Shown here: in pieces, positions 1 to 9,025 of the stretch
How positions within the stretch are numbered: position 1 is the first letter of the stretch
Layout: the number at the start of each line of letters is the position of its first letter
Source of the DNA: CAZVNZ01 sp964628515
GTDB taxonomy: Bacteria > Bacillota > Clostridia > Christensenellales > Christensenellaceae
Length of the DNA: 64,000 bases
Direction of reading: 5' to 3'
NCBI GenBank assembly: GCA_964628515.1
Contig: CAZVNZ010000003.1
Coordinates: 73,626 to 137,625, forward strand
Notes under the pieces: model-generated
What the model was told of the DNA's origin: nothing
The model's database searches: none
The model's input: the letters and a program-made list of their open reading frames with translations, nothing else
Position numbers and translations under genes: made by a program

Positions 1-616
1 AAGAGGGTTTGGTGCCATTAACAATATCATCTATTATCCCCTTAAACTCCTCTAAATTTTCTTTGTCGATAATGTCTGTTGTATTAAAAAAGGTTTCGGG
101 GAAGTTTTCAAAATAATCGGGTATTTCAAATTTTGTTGCAAAACTTCGGGAAAAACTTATAGTATTTGTAGTATAATCGTAATCAAACAAGGCAGCATCC
201 GCTTTATCCAAATATGTTTTGGAAGGGAAATTTAACTCTTGGGAGTTTTTTTTGTATAAGTTTATATGTGCCTTTACACGAGCTTTTACAATAGCGTCTT
301 TTACCGGTTTGGTAATATAATCAACGGCACCGTAAGCAAAGCCCTTTTCTTCGTCTGTTTCGTCATTTAATGTGGTTAAAAATATAACGGGAATATTTGT
401 GGTTTCTTTGTGTGCTTTTAGCTGCTCTATAACCTGATACCCGTTTACTTTAGGCATAATTATATCAAGCAATATAAGTGACGGTTTTACGAAAGCTGCC
501 ATTTCAAAAGCATTTTCTCCGCTTATTAAAGGAAAAACCGCATAATCCTTATTTAATATTTGTACAAGCTTTTTAATTATTAGCTTGCTGTCATCAATTA
601 TTAATATTTTATCCAT
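1..616 (-). CDS. Response regulator, REC domain plus PAS-like region (3' end outside window)
   Basis: The gene starts at the ATG at 614-616 and runs off the left edge, so about 205 codons are visible. A GGGGG-rich ribosome site lies a few bases upstream. Residues 1-120 form a receiver domain: the acidic pair follows IIDDS at residues 8-9, the phospho-acceptor Asp is in LILLDIIMP at about residue 51, the conserved Thr is in FLTT near 81 and the Lys is in ITKPV at 103. The remaining visible part (about 125-205) looks like a PAS sensor fold, so the output domain is not seen. It follows a REC/HD-GYP gene and a hybrid kinase on the same strand and is probably in their operon. The preceding gene ends in TAG and is in frame with this one. 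Confidence 0.8.
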   Translation of the reverse strand, partial: MDKILIIDDSKLIIKKLVQILNKDYAVFPLISGENAFEMAAFVKPSLILLDIIMPKVNGYQVIEQLKAHKETTNIPVIFLTTLNDETDEEKGFAYGAVDYITKPVKDAIVKARVKAHINLYKKNSQELNFPSKTYLDKADAALFDYDYTTNTISFSRSFATKFEIPDYFENFPETFFNTTDIIDKENLEEFKGIIDDIVNGTKPS

Positions 617-655
617 AATACCCCCTGAAGCCCCTATAATTAATTTATTGATTTG

Positions 656-1825
656 CTACTTTTTTCGTAAACTTTTAGCCAAAAATTCCTCTTCTTCGGC
701 TATGTTTATTACATCTAAAAACGCCTCAAGCACTTTTGGGTCAAACTGTTTTGCCCAAGTATTTGTAATTGCTGTTATTGCACCTTTTACGGTGTAACGT
801 TGCCTGTAACCGCTGTCTGTAAGCAGTGCATCGTAAACATCGGCTACACTTAATATTCTTACACTTAACGGTATTTGGGTGCCACTAAACCCTTTAGGAT
901 AGCCTGAACCATCAAACCGCTCGTGGTGCATCAGCGCTAATTCTACCGCCATTTTAAGCATGCTGTTATCGGGAAACTTGTCCTTTGCTCTAAGCAATAT
1001 GGATGCCCCACTTTGTGTATGCTTTTCCATATCCTTCCTGTTGGTAGGTGTGTATTTCATTTTAGAGCCAAGCAAATTAGAAGATAGCGTACCCATTCCG
1101 CAATCGTAAAGTGCGGAAGCATATATAATATCGTCCAAAAAATCTTCATTTAATATATCCGAAAACTCATTGTTTCTCATTAATTTTCCGCATATTTTAC
1201 CGCATAAACTTTGCACACGTCTTATAGACCTGCCCAAAACGGCGGTGTTTGTTTCCACAAAGCCCGTCATAATTTCCACAACCGCCATTTGTGCACTAAA
1301 TTTGTTTTTATGCAAAATTATCAGCTTTTCTTGAATTCTTAACCGCTCCTCGTATTCTTGCTCTAATTTATCCTTTAGATATGCGTTATACTGTGCACTA
1401 TGCTTTGCAAAAAAAGCTATTTTAAGATGGGCTTTTACCCGTGCGCAAACTTCTTCAAATGCAAAAGGTTTTGTAATATAATCTACACCACCTACGGAAA
1501 ATGCCTGCACTTTGCTGTTTACATCGTTCATAGCAGTAACAAATATTATGGGAATATCTTTAAGCGAAGGGATTTCCTTCATCTTTCGAGCAACCTCAAA
1601 GCCGTTCATTTCCGGCATATTTACATCTAAAAGCACAATATCCGGAGGGTACAACTCCAAACTTTGCAATGCCTCCTCCCCCGATTGAAAGGAGTAGGTT
1701 CTAAATCCGGCATCCTTAAGCATGCGATTAAGCAAGCGGATATTTTCCACAATATCGTCTATAATTACCACAGAGCTGTTGGTTACGTTGTTAAAATCTA
1801 TACTGCAATCAAAATCATTATCCAT
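656..1825 (-). CDS. Response regulator with REC and degenerate HD-GYP domain
   Basis: The protein has 389 residues. REC spans about 18-135, with the acidic pair in VVIIDD at 23-24, acceptor Asp in IVLLDVNMP at 67 and Lys in ITKPF. A coiled linker leads into an HD-GYP fold (about 190-375). HHERFDGSGYP, the GYP-side motif, is intact, but the HD signature reads YASALYDCGMG where active enzymes have xHDIGK, so the metal-binding His is Tyr. The cyclic-di-GMP phosphodiesterase may therefore be inactive or act as a binding or signalling domain. The start is the ATG at 1825, 13 bases after the kinase stop, preceded by GGGGGAAG. A TTG at 1849 would overlap the kinase. The stop is amber (TAG at 656-658). 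Confidence 0.85.
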   Translation of the reverse strand: MDNDFDCSIDFNNVTNSSVVIIDDIVENIRLLNRMLKDAGFRTYSFQSGEEALQSLELYPPDIVLLDVNMPEMNGFEVARKMKEIPSLKDIPIIFVTAMNDVNSKVQAFSVGGVDYITKPFAFEEVCARVKAHLKIAFFAKHSAQYNAYLKDKLEQEYEERLRIQEKLIILHKNKFSAQMAVVEIMTGFVETNTAVLGRSIRRVQSLCGKICGKLMRNNEFSDILNEDFLDDIIYASALYDCGMGTLSSNLLGSKMKYTPTNRKDMEKHTQSGASILLRAKDKFPDNSMLKMAVELALMHHERFDGSGYPKGFSGTQIPLSVRILSVADVYDALLTDSGYRQRYTVKGAITAITNTWAKQFDPKVLEAFLDVINIAEEEEFLAKSLRKK

Positions 1826-1838
1826 AACTTCCCCCGTA

Positions 1839-4235
1839 TTATTTGCCAATTAGTTTAAGTATTGCTTTTCTGTTAAAATTGTTGGAATATTCTATTAGTT
1901 TTGCCGAGAATACCGAGTATCTTTCATCTAAGCATTGTGCTTTTTCCACTACTGCATCAAAATCTCCTTTAAATACCATATTTGCAATTTCTTCTGCCAA
2001 ACTGTCCTCAATTACTATTGTTTCTATTTCCTCCTCCGCATCTATTGCACTTGGAGTTGTGTTACTGTATATGTATTCTATGTTGGATATTCTTCCAAGT
2101 GCACATAAAAAATCCTCTAAAATAAAAGGTTTTGTAATAAAGTAGTTCATCCCTGCGGTGTAGGTTTCTTTTTTCATACCAATGTTGGAGGTTAGCGCTA
2201 CTATGGGTACTCTGCAATTTTTTACTCTTATCCGCCTTACTGCGTCCAAACCGCTTATATCATCAAACTTAGTGTCCGTTACTATGCAATCGGGATTGTA
2301 TTTATCCACACTTTCTATAAGTTCGACACCGTTTTTAATTTGTATTACCTCAAATCCAAGTTTGGTAAGTATTGCGTTTAGCATATTGCGATTTTCTGCA
2401 CGCCTGTCCGCAACTATTAGTTTAAAGGGCTTTTTTAAGCCTGTAACCTTGGAATAATCGTATTGGTTGCCCTTATGAGAATTTTCCGCTAATTCTTTAG
2501 CCACAAAATCCATTCTGAAAATACTGCCTTTGTTTAGTACGGATTCTAAAATAATTAAATCTCCGCCCAAAAGCCTTGAGTAATTTTTGCTTATTGCCAT
2601 ACCAAGACCGGTACCCACACCACTGTTAATGCCCGAGCTTGTTTGCTCAAATGCCGCAAAAACCTGCTCTTGCTCGTGGGGGCCAATTCCCGGGCCGTTA
2701 TCTGCAACATCTACTATTATGCGTATTTTATTATCGTCTAAATTTTCTTGAGATACAGAAATTGTAATGCAACCTTCTTTAGTAAACTTTATTGCATTGC
2801 TGATTAAATTATAAAGAATTTGCCTAACCTTGCTTTCGTCGCTGGAAATGTATTTTGAAAGCTCTTTGCAAATATTGGTTTTAAGCTCTAAACCTTGCCT
2901 TACAATTTGTGGGGTAAAGGTTTTTACCGTATTGTTAAACAGGCTGTGGAGGTTAAAGGTAGACTCGTTTAATTTAACCTTGCCTGCTTCTATTTTACTG
3001 ATATCCAAAATTTCGTTTACCAAAGAAAGCAAGTGATTTCCGCTTCTGCGTATGGTTTTTACGTACTCCATATCGCTCTCGCAAATACTGTTGCTCATCT
3101 CAAGTAGTTGAGAGTAGCCTAAAATTGCGTTCATGGGGGTTCTGATTTCGTGGCTCATATTTGCAATAAAGGTGCTTTTAGCCTTGTTTGCAACGTGAGC
3201 ATCCTCCTGCAACCGCACAAGCTGAGTTTCGTCTATGTGCAACTCAAGTATGGTTGCAATTTTGTTGTTGCTGTCCTTCATTACATTTCTGTACCGCTTA
3301 ATATGCTGGATTTTACCGTTTTTAATTATGGTGTTCATCTTAACTTCGGAAACAGAAATACCCGTTACAAAAGGGCAATCTGGACACGGCTTGCCGTTGT
3401 TGTTTATTAAATCGTAGCATTTTGTGTGAGGATTTATACGCAAGCCGGACAAGTAACTTTGAGTGTTAAAATATCTGACTCTAAAATCTTTATCTATAAT
3501 ACGCATAGGAATGGGTATTGCCTCAAAAAAGTTGACAATTACGGAAAATGAGTTATTTGCGGTTTTAAGTAAATCCGCATACTTGCCTTTTGCGTTTATT
3601 ACGTTAATTTCCGTGTGTAAATCCCCCTCGGCAAAGACTTCCGTGGCTTTTGCCAAGTTTGTAATTATATGCTCTATATTTTCCACCGTATTTCTAAATT
3701 CTCTTTGCACCATTTTTTGATGCTCGTAAATAGGAATTAAATAAGGCGCGGTAGGGCGACTGCCTATTTCCACCGAGGCATTTTCAAAATCTCCGGAAGA
3801 AAGCTTTTGCAGTGCATTTAGCCTGGCATTTAGCAGATGCTCATAATAATTAAAAATAACGGATTTTTCGTTTTCTAACTCCGCCTCTTTGGAAATATCC
3901 GTAAAACTCAATATAAATAGGGAAGGAGTACCTTCCAACTCTTTTACGTTTAAATTATACACTTTGCCTAAAGTAAATATTTTTTCTGTAATTTCTACCT
4001 CTTCGTAAAGACATTTATTTATGCAAGAAACTATATTAAGCACGGAATCTATACTTAATTCGCTGATTTTTTTACCTTCTTTTAGTTTTACACCTTTTTC
4101 TAAAGCGGTGTTTTTTATTATTTTGTTAGCAAACTTAATTATATGGTGTTCGTTTGCAATAATTACACCTAAAGGTAAACTATCCAAACTATTTACAATT
4201 TGCTGTTGTGCTATCGATATTTCATTAGTATTCAT
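1839..4235 (-). CDS. Hybrid sensor histidine kinase (PAS, HisKA, HATPase, REC)
   Basis: The protein has about 798 residues and no clear membrane segments, so it is probably cytoplasmic. In order it shows an N-terminal PAS-like region (about 15-130), a HAMP-like helical region, and a second PAS (about 245-360) carrying a Cys-rich C-x10-C-x2-C segment around KPCPDCPF. The HisKA box follows with phospho-His in MSHEIRTPMNA. The HATPase has N box LISNAIKF, G1 DNGPGIG and G2 GTGLGMAI. A C-terminal receiver (about 605-720) has acceptor Asp in CIVTDTKFDD. It lies between two REC/HD-GYP genes and presumably phosphorylates one or more of them. The ATG at 4235 lacks a good ribosome site. A TTG at 4247 is an alternative start. 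Confidence 0.85.
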   Translation of the reverse strand: MNTNEISIAQQQIVNSLDSLPLGVIIANEHHIIKFANKIIKNTALEKGVKLKEGKKISELSIDSVLNIVSCINKCLYEEVEITEKIFTLGKVYNLNVKELEGTPSLFILSFTDISKEAELENEKSVIFNYYEHLLNARLNALQKLSSGDFENASVEIGSRPTAPYLIPIYEHQKMVQREFRNTVENIEHIITNLAKATEVFAEGDLHTEINVINAKGKYADLLKTANNSFSVIVNFFEAIPIPMRIIDKDFRVRYFNTQSYLSGLRINPHTKCYDLINNNGKPCPDCPFVTGISVSEVKMNTIIKNGKIQHIKRYRNVMKDSNNKIATILELHIDETQLVRLQEDAHVANKAKSTFIANMSHEIRTPMNAILGYSQLLEMSNSICESDMEYVKTIRRSGNHLLSLVNEILDISKIEAGKVKLNESTFNLHSLFNNTVKTFTPQIVRQGLELKTNICKELSKYISSDESKVRQILYNLISNAIKFTKEGCITISVSQENLDDNKIRIIVDVADNGPGIGPHEQEQVFAAFEQTSSGINSGVGTGLGMAISKNYSRLLGGDLIILESVLNKGSIFRMDFVAKELAENSHKGNQYDYSKVTGLKKPFKLIVADRRAENRNMLNAILTKLGFEVIQIKNGVELIESVDKYNPDCIVTDTKFDDISGLDAVRRIRVKNCRVPIVALTSNIGMKKETYTAGMNYFITKPFILEDFLCALGRISNIEYIYSNTTPSAIDAEEEIETIVIEDSLAEEIANMVFKGDFDAVVEKAQCLDERYSVFSAKLIEYSNNFNRKAILKLIGK

Positions 4236-4312
4236 ATTCGATGCCAAGAGGCAATATTTTTGCCTCTGTAAATCCTTTTTGTAATAATAACGCTTAATGC
4301 CCGTATGGCAAC

Positions 4313-5419
4313 TTAGTTTTTATTATCATCGTAATCCAATAAATCTGTGTATATTTTGTTAAATTCCTCTCTGCATTTTTCAAAAGCGGTTAGCAATTTT
4401 TCGGAAAAATGGGTGTTTTTTAAACCAAAAATCATATTACATACTTCCTGTGCGGCAATAGGCGTTTTGTAAGGGCGTTTAGAGCGCAGGGCATCGTAAA
4501 CATCCGCAACTGCCATAATTTGCGCACAAATGGGTATTGCCTCGCCCTTTAAACTGTGGGGATACCCTGTACCGTCATATTTTTCGTGATGATGCAGTAT
4601 AATATGGTAGCCCATATCACCATAGGGTGTGTTTTGCATTTTACTGCGCACCGCTTCAAAAGTTTTTGCACCTATTATTGTGTGAGTTTTCATATGCTCG
4701 AATTCTTCGGGTGTGAGTTTACCCGGTTTTAGCAAAATTTTATCCTCTATACCCACTTTGCCAATATCGTGGAGTGCGGCTGCGGATTTTATTGTGTATA
4801 TAAAATTTTCGTCCACTTCCTTTTCCGTTAGAGAGAGCTGTTTAGCCAAAGATTCGCAATAATAACCCACCCTTTCAAGATGAAGACCTGTGTCTGTGTC
4901 TCTGCACTCGGAGAGTTTTGCAAGGGCAAGAATGGTGGCATCTTGCGCCTCTAAAAGCCTGTTGTTTATCTGCAAAATTTCGTTTAGTTGTTCATTTACT
5001 TTTTTTTCTAAGGAGGCATTTAAGTTGTTTAGCTGGTTTTGCAAACGGCTTATTTTTAAATGAGTACCAATGCGCTCGGAAACTTCCTCAATTTCAAAGG
5101 GCTTGGAAATATAATCCACACCGCCGTTTTTAAAAGCAAGCACCTTACTTTGTACGTCGTCTAATGCGCTGATAAATAATACGGGAATATTTTCATGAGT
5201 TTCTTTTATAATTCTGCATGCCTCAAATCCGCATAAATGGGGGAGGTTAATATCCATTAAAATAAGTGCCGGCGTACAAAGTTTTAGTGCCTCTATGGCA
5301 TCTATTGGGTCTGTAAATGCGGCAGTAGTGCAGTTTATGGATTTTAACATTTCTTTTAAAAGCACTAAATTTTCCGTTGTATCGTCTACAATCATAATTA
5401 GCCTGTTTTCTTCGGACAC
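4313..5419 (-). CDS. Response regulator with REC and HD-GYP (cyclic-di-GMP phosphodiesterase)
   Basis: The protein has 368 residues. The REC domain has MIVDDT near 11-12, acceptor Asp in LILMDINLP near 55 and Lys in ISKPF. A coiled linker (about 125-155) leads to an intact HD-GYP domain with AAALHDIGKVGI and HHHEKYDGTGYP. The family hydrolyses cyclic di-GMP, so this is the likely catalytic member of the local pair, the other copy having lost its His. Translation probably starts at GTG 5419, which has CAGGAG seven bases upstream. It is the first gene of the minus-strand sensory cluster and is followed by the hybrid kinase after 77 bases. Confidence 0.9.
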   Translation of the reverse strand: MSEENRLIMIVDDTTENLVLLKEMLKSINCTTAAFTDPIDAIEALKLCTPALILMDINLPHLCGFEACRIIKETHENIPVLFISALDDVQSKVLAFKNGGVDYISKPFEIEEVSERIGTHLKISRLQNQLNNLNASLEKKVNEQLNEILQINNRLLEAQDATILALAKLSECRDTDTGLHLERVGYYCESLAKQLSLTEKEVDENFIYTIKSAAALHDIGKVGIEDKILLKPGKLTPEEFEHMKTHTIIGAKTFEAVRSKMQNTPYGDMGYHIILHHHEKYDGTGYPHSLKGEAIPICAQIMAVADVYDALRSKRPYKTPIAAQEVCNMIFGLKNTHFSEKLLTAFEKCREEFNKIYTDLLDYDDNKN

Positions 5420-6001
5420 AGTTATTCTCCTGAATTATAAAATTTGCTGTAAATATGCACAGTTTGATAAAATACAATCCGGCTTGAGAGTGGGGGTTAA
5501 GCCGATGTTGTACATCCAAAAGTTACTCTAAACATTTGTGTTTTGTAGCTGTTTTATTTATGTTTTGCACACATAAACTTTGCTTTAGCTACTCTAAAAT
5601 TATAGTTTCATTTTACTATATAGGTAATTGTTATGCAATATAGCTTAAGCTAAGTAAGTACCCTATGCACTTTATACCCAAAAATATATAAAAAAAACAG
5701 AAAAATTTAGTATACATTATTACGCATTATAATAGCAACATATTAAGTAAATGATAATAAATATCGAAATTTACGACCGCTAAAATGGCAAATGTGAAAT
5801 TTACACACAAAAAAATGGAATAATTTCATATTTAAATGTAAAGTACAAATTGCTGAAATATGTATTTTAAAGGCAAATTAAAACTTATTTTGCTATAAAA
5901 AATATAATTTTACAATACCATAAAAATAAACAAATGCAAATCTCACGTTAGTGAAATTCACATTTGCTTATATTGGTGGGGGGGGTGTATGTAATTGAAA
6001 G
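5420..6001. other. Intergenic region, no gene seen
   Basis: This AT-rich stretch separates the pyrrolysine operon end from the sensory cluster. It holds a terminator-like hairpin at the high-coordinate end, a GGGGGGG tract near 5979, and a perfect 6-bp inverted repeat (CGGCTT at 5480-5485, AAGCCG at 5499-5504) in the probable leader of the REC/HD-GYP gene. I see no convincing coding potential. Confidence 0.6.
5919..5966 (-). terminator. Probable terminator of the pyl operon
   Basis: Arms 5931-5946 and 5951-5966 pair 13 of 16 positions around a 4-base loop (CTCAC gtta GTGA core). On the minus strand the stem is followed by TTTATTTTTA. It lies 35 bases past the stop of the last gene of the pyl operon. 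Confidence 0.55.
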
Positions 6002-6655
6002 TTATAAGCTAAAAACAAGGTCCTCTTTTTTTATAGCAGTATCGGGCTCAATAATTACAAAGCTATCGTCCCAGTTTTTAGAAATTAGTTTGGCAAAGAG
6101 GGTTAAATCTCCCTGCACTACCTCTTGATTTAGCTTAAACTTAGTTGTAAAGGGTTTGGTTTTTTCTATGGCGTTGTTAATATCCTCCACACCCGTATCT
6201 ACAATAAGAGCGTTTTTATAGCCGTCTAACATAAACTCGTATACGTAGTCTGCGGATTGCTCGCCGTATTTTTCTATGGTGTCCTCGTATTCTTTTAGTA
6301 TGCTACGGTTGTTGTTAAGCCAACCGTGTGTAAAAAAGTAGCTTGCACGCTCTAACTCTTTACGCCGTTTATCCGAGCCTAAAATTAGGCTTATGCAGTT
6401 TTCCGCCTTGGGAAAAATAAGTTTAAAACCGTGGGGCACAAGACCAACTAAAGCATTACCGCAAAACCCGTAGCATAAAAGGACATGCTCCGCTTGGGTA
6501 ATACTGTCAAGTGTAGTTTGTAATAAGTTGTTTAAGTTTTCGGGTTGCTCGTGAAAATCCGCATCCAACCAAATTACAGGGTAATTACACCCTTGTGCCT
6601 TCATTTCCTTTTCTAATTCCGCACGCACGGATTTACATGCTACTATAACATTCAT
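6002..6655 (-). CDS. DUF1638 domain protein linked to the pyrrolysine operon
   Basis: This 217-residue protein is recognised as the DUF1638 type by its N-terminal MNVIVACKSVRAELE segment and the later HVLLCYGFCGNALVGL stretch with paired Cys. The family is commonly met beside corrinoid methyltransferase and pyl genes, but no reaction is established that I can name. The start is set by AAGGAG nine bases before the ATG at 6655. The ATG at 6664 sits directly against that site. Its ATG overlaps the pylSn stop as TAATG, so translation is probably coupled. A role in methylamine metabolism or corrinoid handling is inferred from position only. Confidence 0.75.
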   Translation of the reverse strand: MNVIVACKSVRAELEKEMKAQGCNYPVIWLDADFHEQPENLNNLLQTTLDSITQAEHVLLCYGFCGNALVGLVPHGFKLIFPKAENCISLILGSDKRRKELERASYFFTHGWLNNNRSILKEYEDTIEKYGEQSADYVYEFMLDGYKNALIVDTGVEDINNAIEKTKPFTTKFKLNQEVVQGDLTLFAKLISKNWDDSFVIIEPDTAIKKEDLVFSL

Positions 6656-6996
6656 TAGCGACATCTCCTTTTAACAAAACGGGTGGTGGAGTATTTCTCC
6701 AGCTTCCAATCGGGAATTTTGCATTTAGAGCAAGGCTCTACCAACCAGCGATTTCTAATCCACCTTGCAATACGGCTGTTTTTTGAGTTCATAACGGTTA
6801 TGGTTTGTCCGCAATGAGTAGTAACCGTGGCGGTTTGCCCGTTTATATTAATGCTTTTAATACCATGAAGCACTCCTGTACGGGAAACATAAAGTTTAAT
6901 TTTATCCAGTATATTAAATATACTTTGGTTTTTATTGTAAAAACGTTTTACCGTTTCCGTTTCTTTTTTTAGTATTTTGTCTATATCTTTTGGCAT
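6655..6996 (-). CDS. pylSn: PylSn, N-terminal tRNA-binding domain of pyrrolysyl-tRNA synthetase
   Basis: This 113-residue basic protein has the layout of the separate bacterial PylSn. It shows a KIKLYVSRTGVLHGI segment, a CGQTITV strand, then SRIARWIRNRW and a C-terminal Cys pair in CSKCKIP followed by RFVKRRCR. In bacteria PylRS is split: this part binds the T-arm and short variable loop of tRNA-Pyl, and PylSc carries the catalytic site. An AAAGGAG site precedes the ATG at 6996. It lies 23 bases after pylD and overlaps the DUF1638 start, matching the usual bacterial order pylSc-B-C-D-Sn. Confidence 0.9.
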   Translation of the reverse strand: MPKDIDKILKKETETVKRFYNKNQSIFNILDKIKLYVSRTGVLHGIKSININGQTATVTTHCGQTITVMNSKNSRIARWIRNRWLVEPCSKCKIPDWKLEKYSTTRFVKRRCR

Positions 6997-7019
6997 AAAA
7001 TACTCCTTTTGCTAAACCA

Positions 7020-7811
7020 TTACAGTACATCAAACAGCATAGTGGCAACACCTAATTCCAATACATCGTGAATAATCCGCCCCTGCAAATAATCGTTGCA
7101 CTCCTCGTCCACGCACCTTGGCACTCCCGGTGCCACTATTATTGTGGATCTCTTTAGCATTTCCTTTTTAATAAATGCACCCGTGGGTGTGGCATCATAC
7201 ACAAAATCGTGATTATTAAGGGCATCCTCCAAACTATCCGCCACATTTGCACGGGGGAAGTCCGCTAAAAAGTGAGCATACTTACTTTTGTCTATATCAA
7301 AAAGGGTTATGCCTGCGCCGTTGGCACTAAGCACTCTTGCGGCAGAAACCCCCACAGGCCCTGCACCAAGCAACAACACCTTTTTGCCCTCTCCGCTAAC
7401 AAGATTTAGTGCGGTTGCAAAGCCACGCCCGGTAGCCTCACTGTTATCCGAAACTATTTGTCTACCTGTATTTACCGCAACAAAGGTGGAGTCGTCCGCC
7501 GTAAAGAAAACATCGTAGTTTTCCTTTATTGTGTAGGCAATGCCTGCAATATCCGTTTGGGTAAGTACATCTGCATCATAACCTAAAAAGCCTATAATAT
7601 CCGCTACCGTTTGGCAAAAACCGCTGATTACTCCAAGCCCCGAGGTTACGGGTATAACGGCAATTTTGGGATTTTGTGCAAATTTGCTTTTGCCTGATGC
7701 AATTTTTGCAACTTCTCCCAAAGAATGTCCGCATAGCTTTATTAAAAGCGCATTGTAGTTGTTTAGTTTGTCTTTTAGGTTGGTTATATCCTCTTTTACT
7801 AACCGTGTCAT
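7020..7811 (-). CDS. pylD: Pyrrolysine biosynthesis dehydrogenase PylD
   Basis: The 263-residue length is normal for PylD. It has a Rossmann fold with a glycine-rich LLLGAGPVGVSAA loop near residue 148 and an acidic end of strand 2 in ITLFDIDKS. PylD oxidises 3-methylornithyl-N6-lysine at the terminal amine, allowing ring closure to pyrrolysine. Conserved stretches such as VIPVTSGLGVISGF and DVFFTADD are present. The start ATG at 7811 lies five bases after the pylC stop. Cytoplasmic, and the third biosynthetic step of the pathway encoded here. Confidence 0.95.
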   Translation of the reverse strand: MTRLVKEDITNLKDKLNNYNALLIKLCGHSLGEVAKIASGKSKFAQNPKIAVIPVTSGLGVISGFCQTVADIIGFLGYDADVLTQTDIAGIAYTIKENYDVFFTADDSTFVAVNTGRQIVSDNSEATGRGFATALNLVSGEGKKVLLLGAGPVGVSAARVLSANGAGITLFDIDKSKYAHFLADFPRANVADSLEDALNNHDFVYDATPTGAFIKKEMLKRSTIIVAPGVPRCVDEECNDYLQGRIIHDVLELGVATMLFDVL

Positions 7812-7816
7812 TAGCT

Positions 7817-8941
7817 TTACCCCTTGCTTTCAAAGTATTTTTTTGCCAGTTTTAAGCTCTTTTGCTCTCTGACAAAAAGTGTGTTTCTGTCTTTGTCTTC
7901 AAAAATTAATGTGGCACAAAGTGTGTTGTTGTGCTCCTTGCTTACTATTGCAACATCCGCACCCAAAAAGCCTTTGCATAGGGTAAGAGGGCCAGCCGTT
8001 GCCATAATATGCTCTCCGCACACTTCCACATTGTTGTTACTTATATATATATGTTCGTACAAAACATTTTTTTGCGTTTTAACTTCAACGGCGGGCAAAT
8101 TGCCAAAAACCGCACTTTCGCACAACAGTTGAAGCATATTTATTCCCGTGGAATGATACACCGCCGTAGGCGTTTGGCTGGGAAGCCGAGCATCTATCTC
8201 CAAAACCTTGCAAGTATCTTGATGCAAAATTACCTCTACATCAAAAATACCGTTAATGCCTAAGTTTTTTGCAATTTCTAAAGAGATTTCCTCCAAATTT
8301 GCGTTTGTGGCAGTAGCTATGGATGCAGGGGCAATAACCTTACAACAATCGTAATCTTTGTCCATAAACAGCTCGGTTGTCTGTAAAGCCAAGTATTTTC
8401 CACCTAAGCCAATCACCTCTAAGGAGTAGGAAGGGCCTTCCAAATACTGTTGCAAAACGCAATTTTCCATACCGTTTTTTGCAATAAACTCATCTAATTC
8501 CTGCTGATTGTACAGCTTTCTAACCCCCACACTACCGCTTAAACCGCTTAACTTACCGATTAGTGGGTAAGGGCTTTTAGCGTAGGGAAGGGGGGTAGGA
8601 ACGGCAATTTTCTCAAACATAAGGTTAGATTTTAGTTTGCTTGACGAAATTGCATAGGCGTCATCATCATACAAAAAAGGGATGCCCTGCCTTGCACACC
8701 TGGATTTTACCGCACTTAGCACCTCGGCGTCCTCTATTGCCGGCAAAATAGCGTCCGCCCCCTTAATTACGTTGCGCAAAAATGAGGGATTAAGCACATT
8801 ACCGCAAATAAATTCGTCGCATAGGGCTGATGCCGGTGCATTTTTGTCTTTATCTATAACAACGCAGGTATAATTTGCGCATTTTCCTAAATAGCAGGCT
8901 TCCACCCCTTGCAATTTTCCGCCAATAATAATTAGACGCAC
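7817..8941 (-). CDS. pylC: 3-methylornithine-lysine ligase PylC
   Basis: This 374-residue protein begins VRLIIIGGKLQG at a GTG (8939-8941) with AGGAG eight bases upstream. A longer frame to 8992 lacks a ribosome site and would add a leader foreign to the family. It is an ATP-grasp amide ligase: GKLSGLSGSVGVRKL corresponds to the nucleotide-binding part, EVIGLG and DVEVILHQDTCKVLEIDARLP to the ATP/Mg core. PylC joins 3-methylornithine to the epsilon-amine of lysine using ATP. It sits between pylB and pylD in one operon. Confidence 0.95.
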   Translation of the reverse strand: MRLIIIGGKLQGVEACYLGKCANYTCVVIDKDKNAPASALCDEFICGNVLNPSFLRNVIKGADAILPAIEDAEVLSAVKSRCARQGIPFLYDDDAYAISSSKLKSNLMFEKIAVPTPLPYAKSPYPLIGKLSGLSGSVGVRKLYNQQELDEFIAKNGMENCVLQQYLEGPSYSLEVIGLGGKYLALQTTELFMDKDYDCCKVIAPASIATATNANLEEISLEIAKNLGINGIFDVEVILHQDTCKVLEIDARLPSQTPTAVYHSTGINMLQLLCESAVFGNLPAVEVKTQKNVLYEHIYISNNNVEVCGEHIMATAGPLTLCKGFLGADVAIVSKEHNNTLCATLIFEDKDRNTLFVREQKSLKLAKKYFESKG

Positions 8942-9025
8942 TAATTTTTCTCCTATGGTGATGATGGTAAATATATAAGCTTTTGGCAACAAAACTGACT
9001 TTTGTGCATTTAGTTTGGTTTTTTG

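Noticed and set aside
1826..1849. TTG start of the degenerate HD-GYP gene overlapping the kinase
   Set aside because: The ATG at 1825 follows a G-rich ribosome site and avoids the overlap.
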